This document shows, piece after piece, positions 63,953-64,000 of a DNA stretch of 64,000 nt. Location of the stretch: assembly GCA_013115135.1 (NCBI GenBank), contig JABANP010000103.1, forward strand, positions 1-64,000, given 5' to 3'. This DNA comes from Perkinsus olseni. Taxonomy: Eukaryota > Perkinsozoa > Perkinsida > Perkinsidae. The first letter of the stretch is position 1. Every line of letters begins with the position of its first letter. A program made the position numbers and the translations under genes. A model generated the notes under the pieces. The model was not told where the DNA came from. It ran no database searches and saw only the letters and a list, made by a program, of their open reading frames with translations.

Positions 63953-64000
63953 CGAAAAGTTCGCTGTGCATCTGGCGCTGTTAGAATTGAAACCGACTCT

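Noticed and set aside
1..64000. Spliced-leader RNA, 5S rRNA, snRNA, CRISPR array, transposase or reverse transcriptase genes
   Set aside because: I looked for conserved cores of these by eye and found none; a covariance-model search could still reveal diverged RNAs.

Overview
This is a eukaryotic nuclear window. Genes sit on both strands and most are broken by short GT-AG introns, commonly 45-60 nt; there are no operons or bacterial ribosome-binding sites. The protein set (SEC62, dolichol kinase, eIF4E, LCP5/neuroguidin, UTP18, HMG-box proteins, adenylosuccinate synthetase, thiolase, a flavocytochrome b2-like enzyme) is ordinary for a free-living or parasitic protist. Gene density, roughly 50% GC and many unrecognised secreted or membrane proteins suggest an alveolate of the Perkinsus type. 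That assignment is inference; no rRNA, organelle gene or spliced-leader gene was seen to settle it.

Layout: 0.5-2.2 kb holds an intronless gene for a secreted permuted papain-fold protein. From 4.0 to 15.2 kb a mainly minus-strand block carries a multi-pass membrane protein with a tRNA-Asn gene inside an intron, dolichol kinase, a small unknown gene, a coiled-coil gene, SEC62 (8 exons) and acetyl-CoA acetyltransferase (9 exons). From 16.2 to 25.0 kb a plus-strand block carries LCP5, eIF4E, an unknown terminal exon, adenylosuccinate synthetase (10 exons) and a cytochrome b5/FMN hydroxyacid dehydrogenase. A minus-strand coiled-coil gene and two tandem HMG-box genes follow (26-29 kb). From 30 to 39 kb come a membrane protein, two secreted proteins and a segmental duplication in which one copy has lost most of its gene. 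UTP18, a repeat protein, a J-domain-like protein and a membrane protein occupy 40-47 kb. The rest (48-64 kb) is sparse: a few unrecognised genes, an LRR protein, and a probable carrier or membrane protein.

The most interesting signal is in the introns. Many are built around one of four recurring short motifs: (T) a tRNA T-arm-like core GGTTCGANNCC, often with a tRNA 3'-half layout that starts exactly at the 5' splice site; (A) an imperfect hairpin GGTATCTTAGGTYGA...GATACGAAACAGG; (B) AATTTCGTGGCGCGC; (C) GCGGAGCGAAGCGA. They occur in both orientations, in unrelated genes, sometimes two per intron. I read them as introner-like families that spread short introns, with the T family probably tRNA-derived. 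Several conserved genes also need a one-base correction at short homopolymers, most simply assembly indels.
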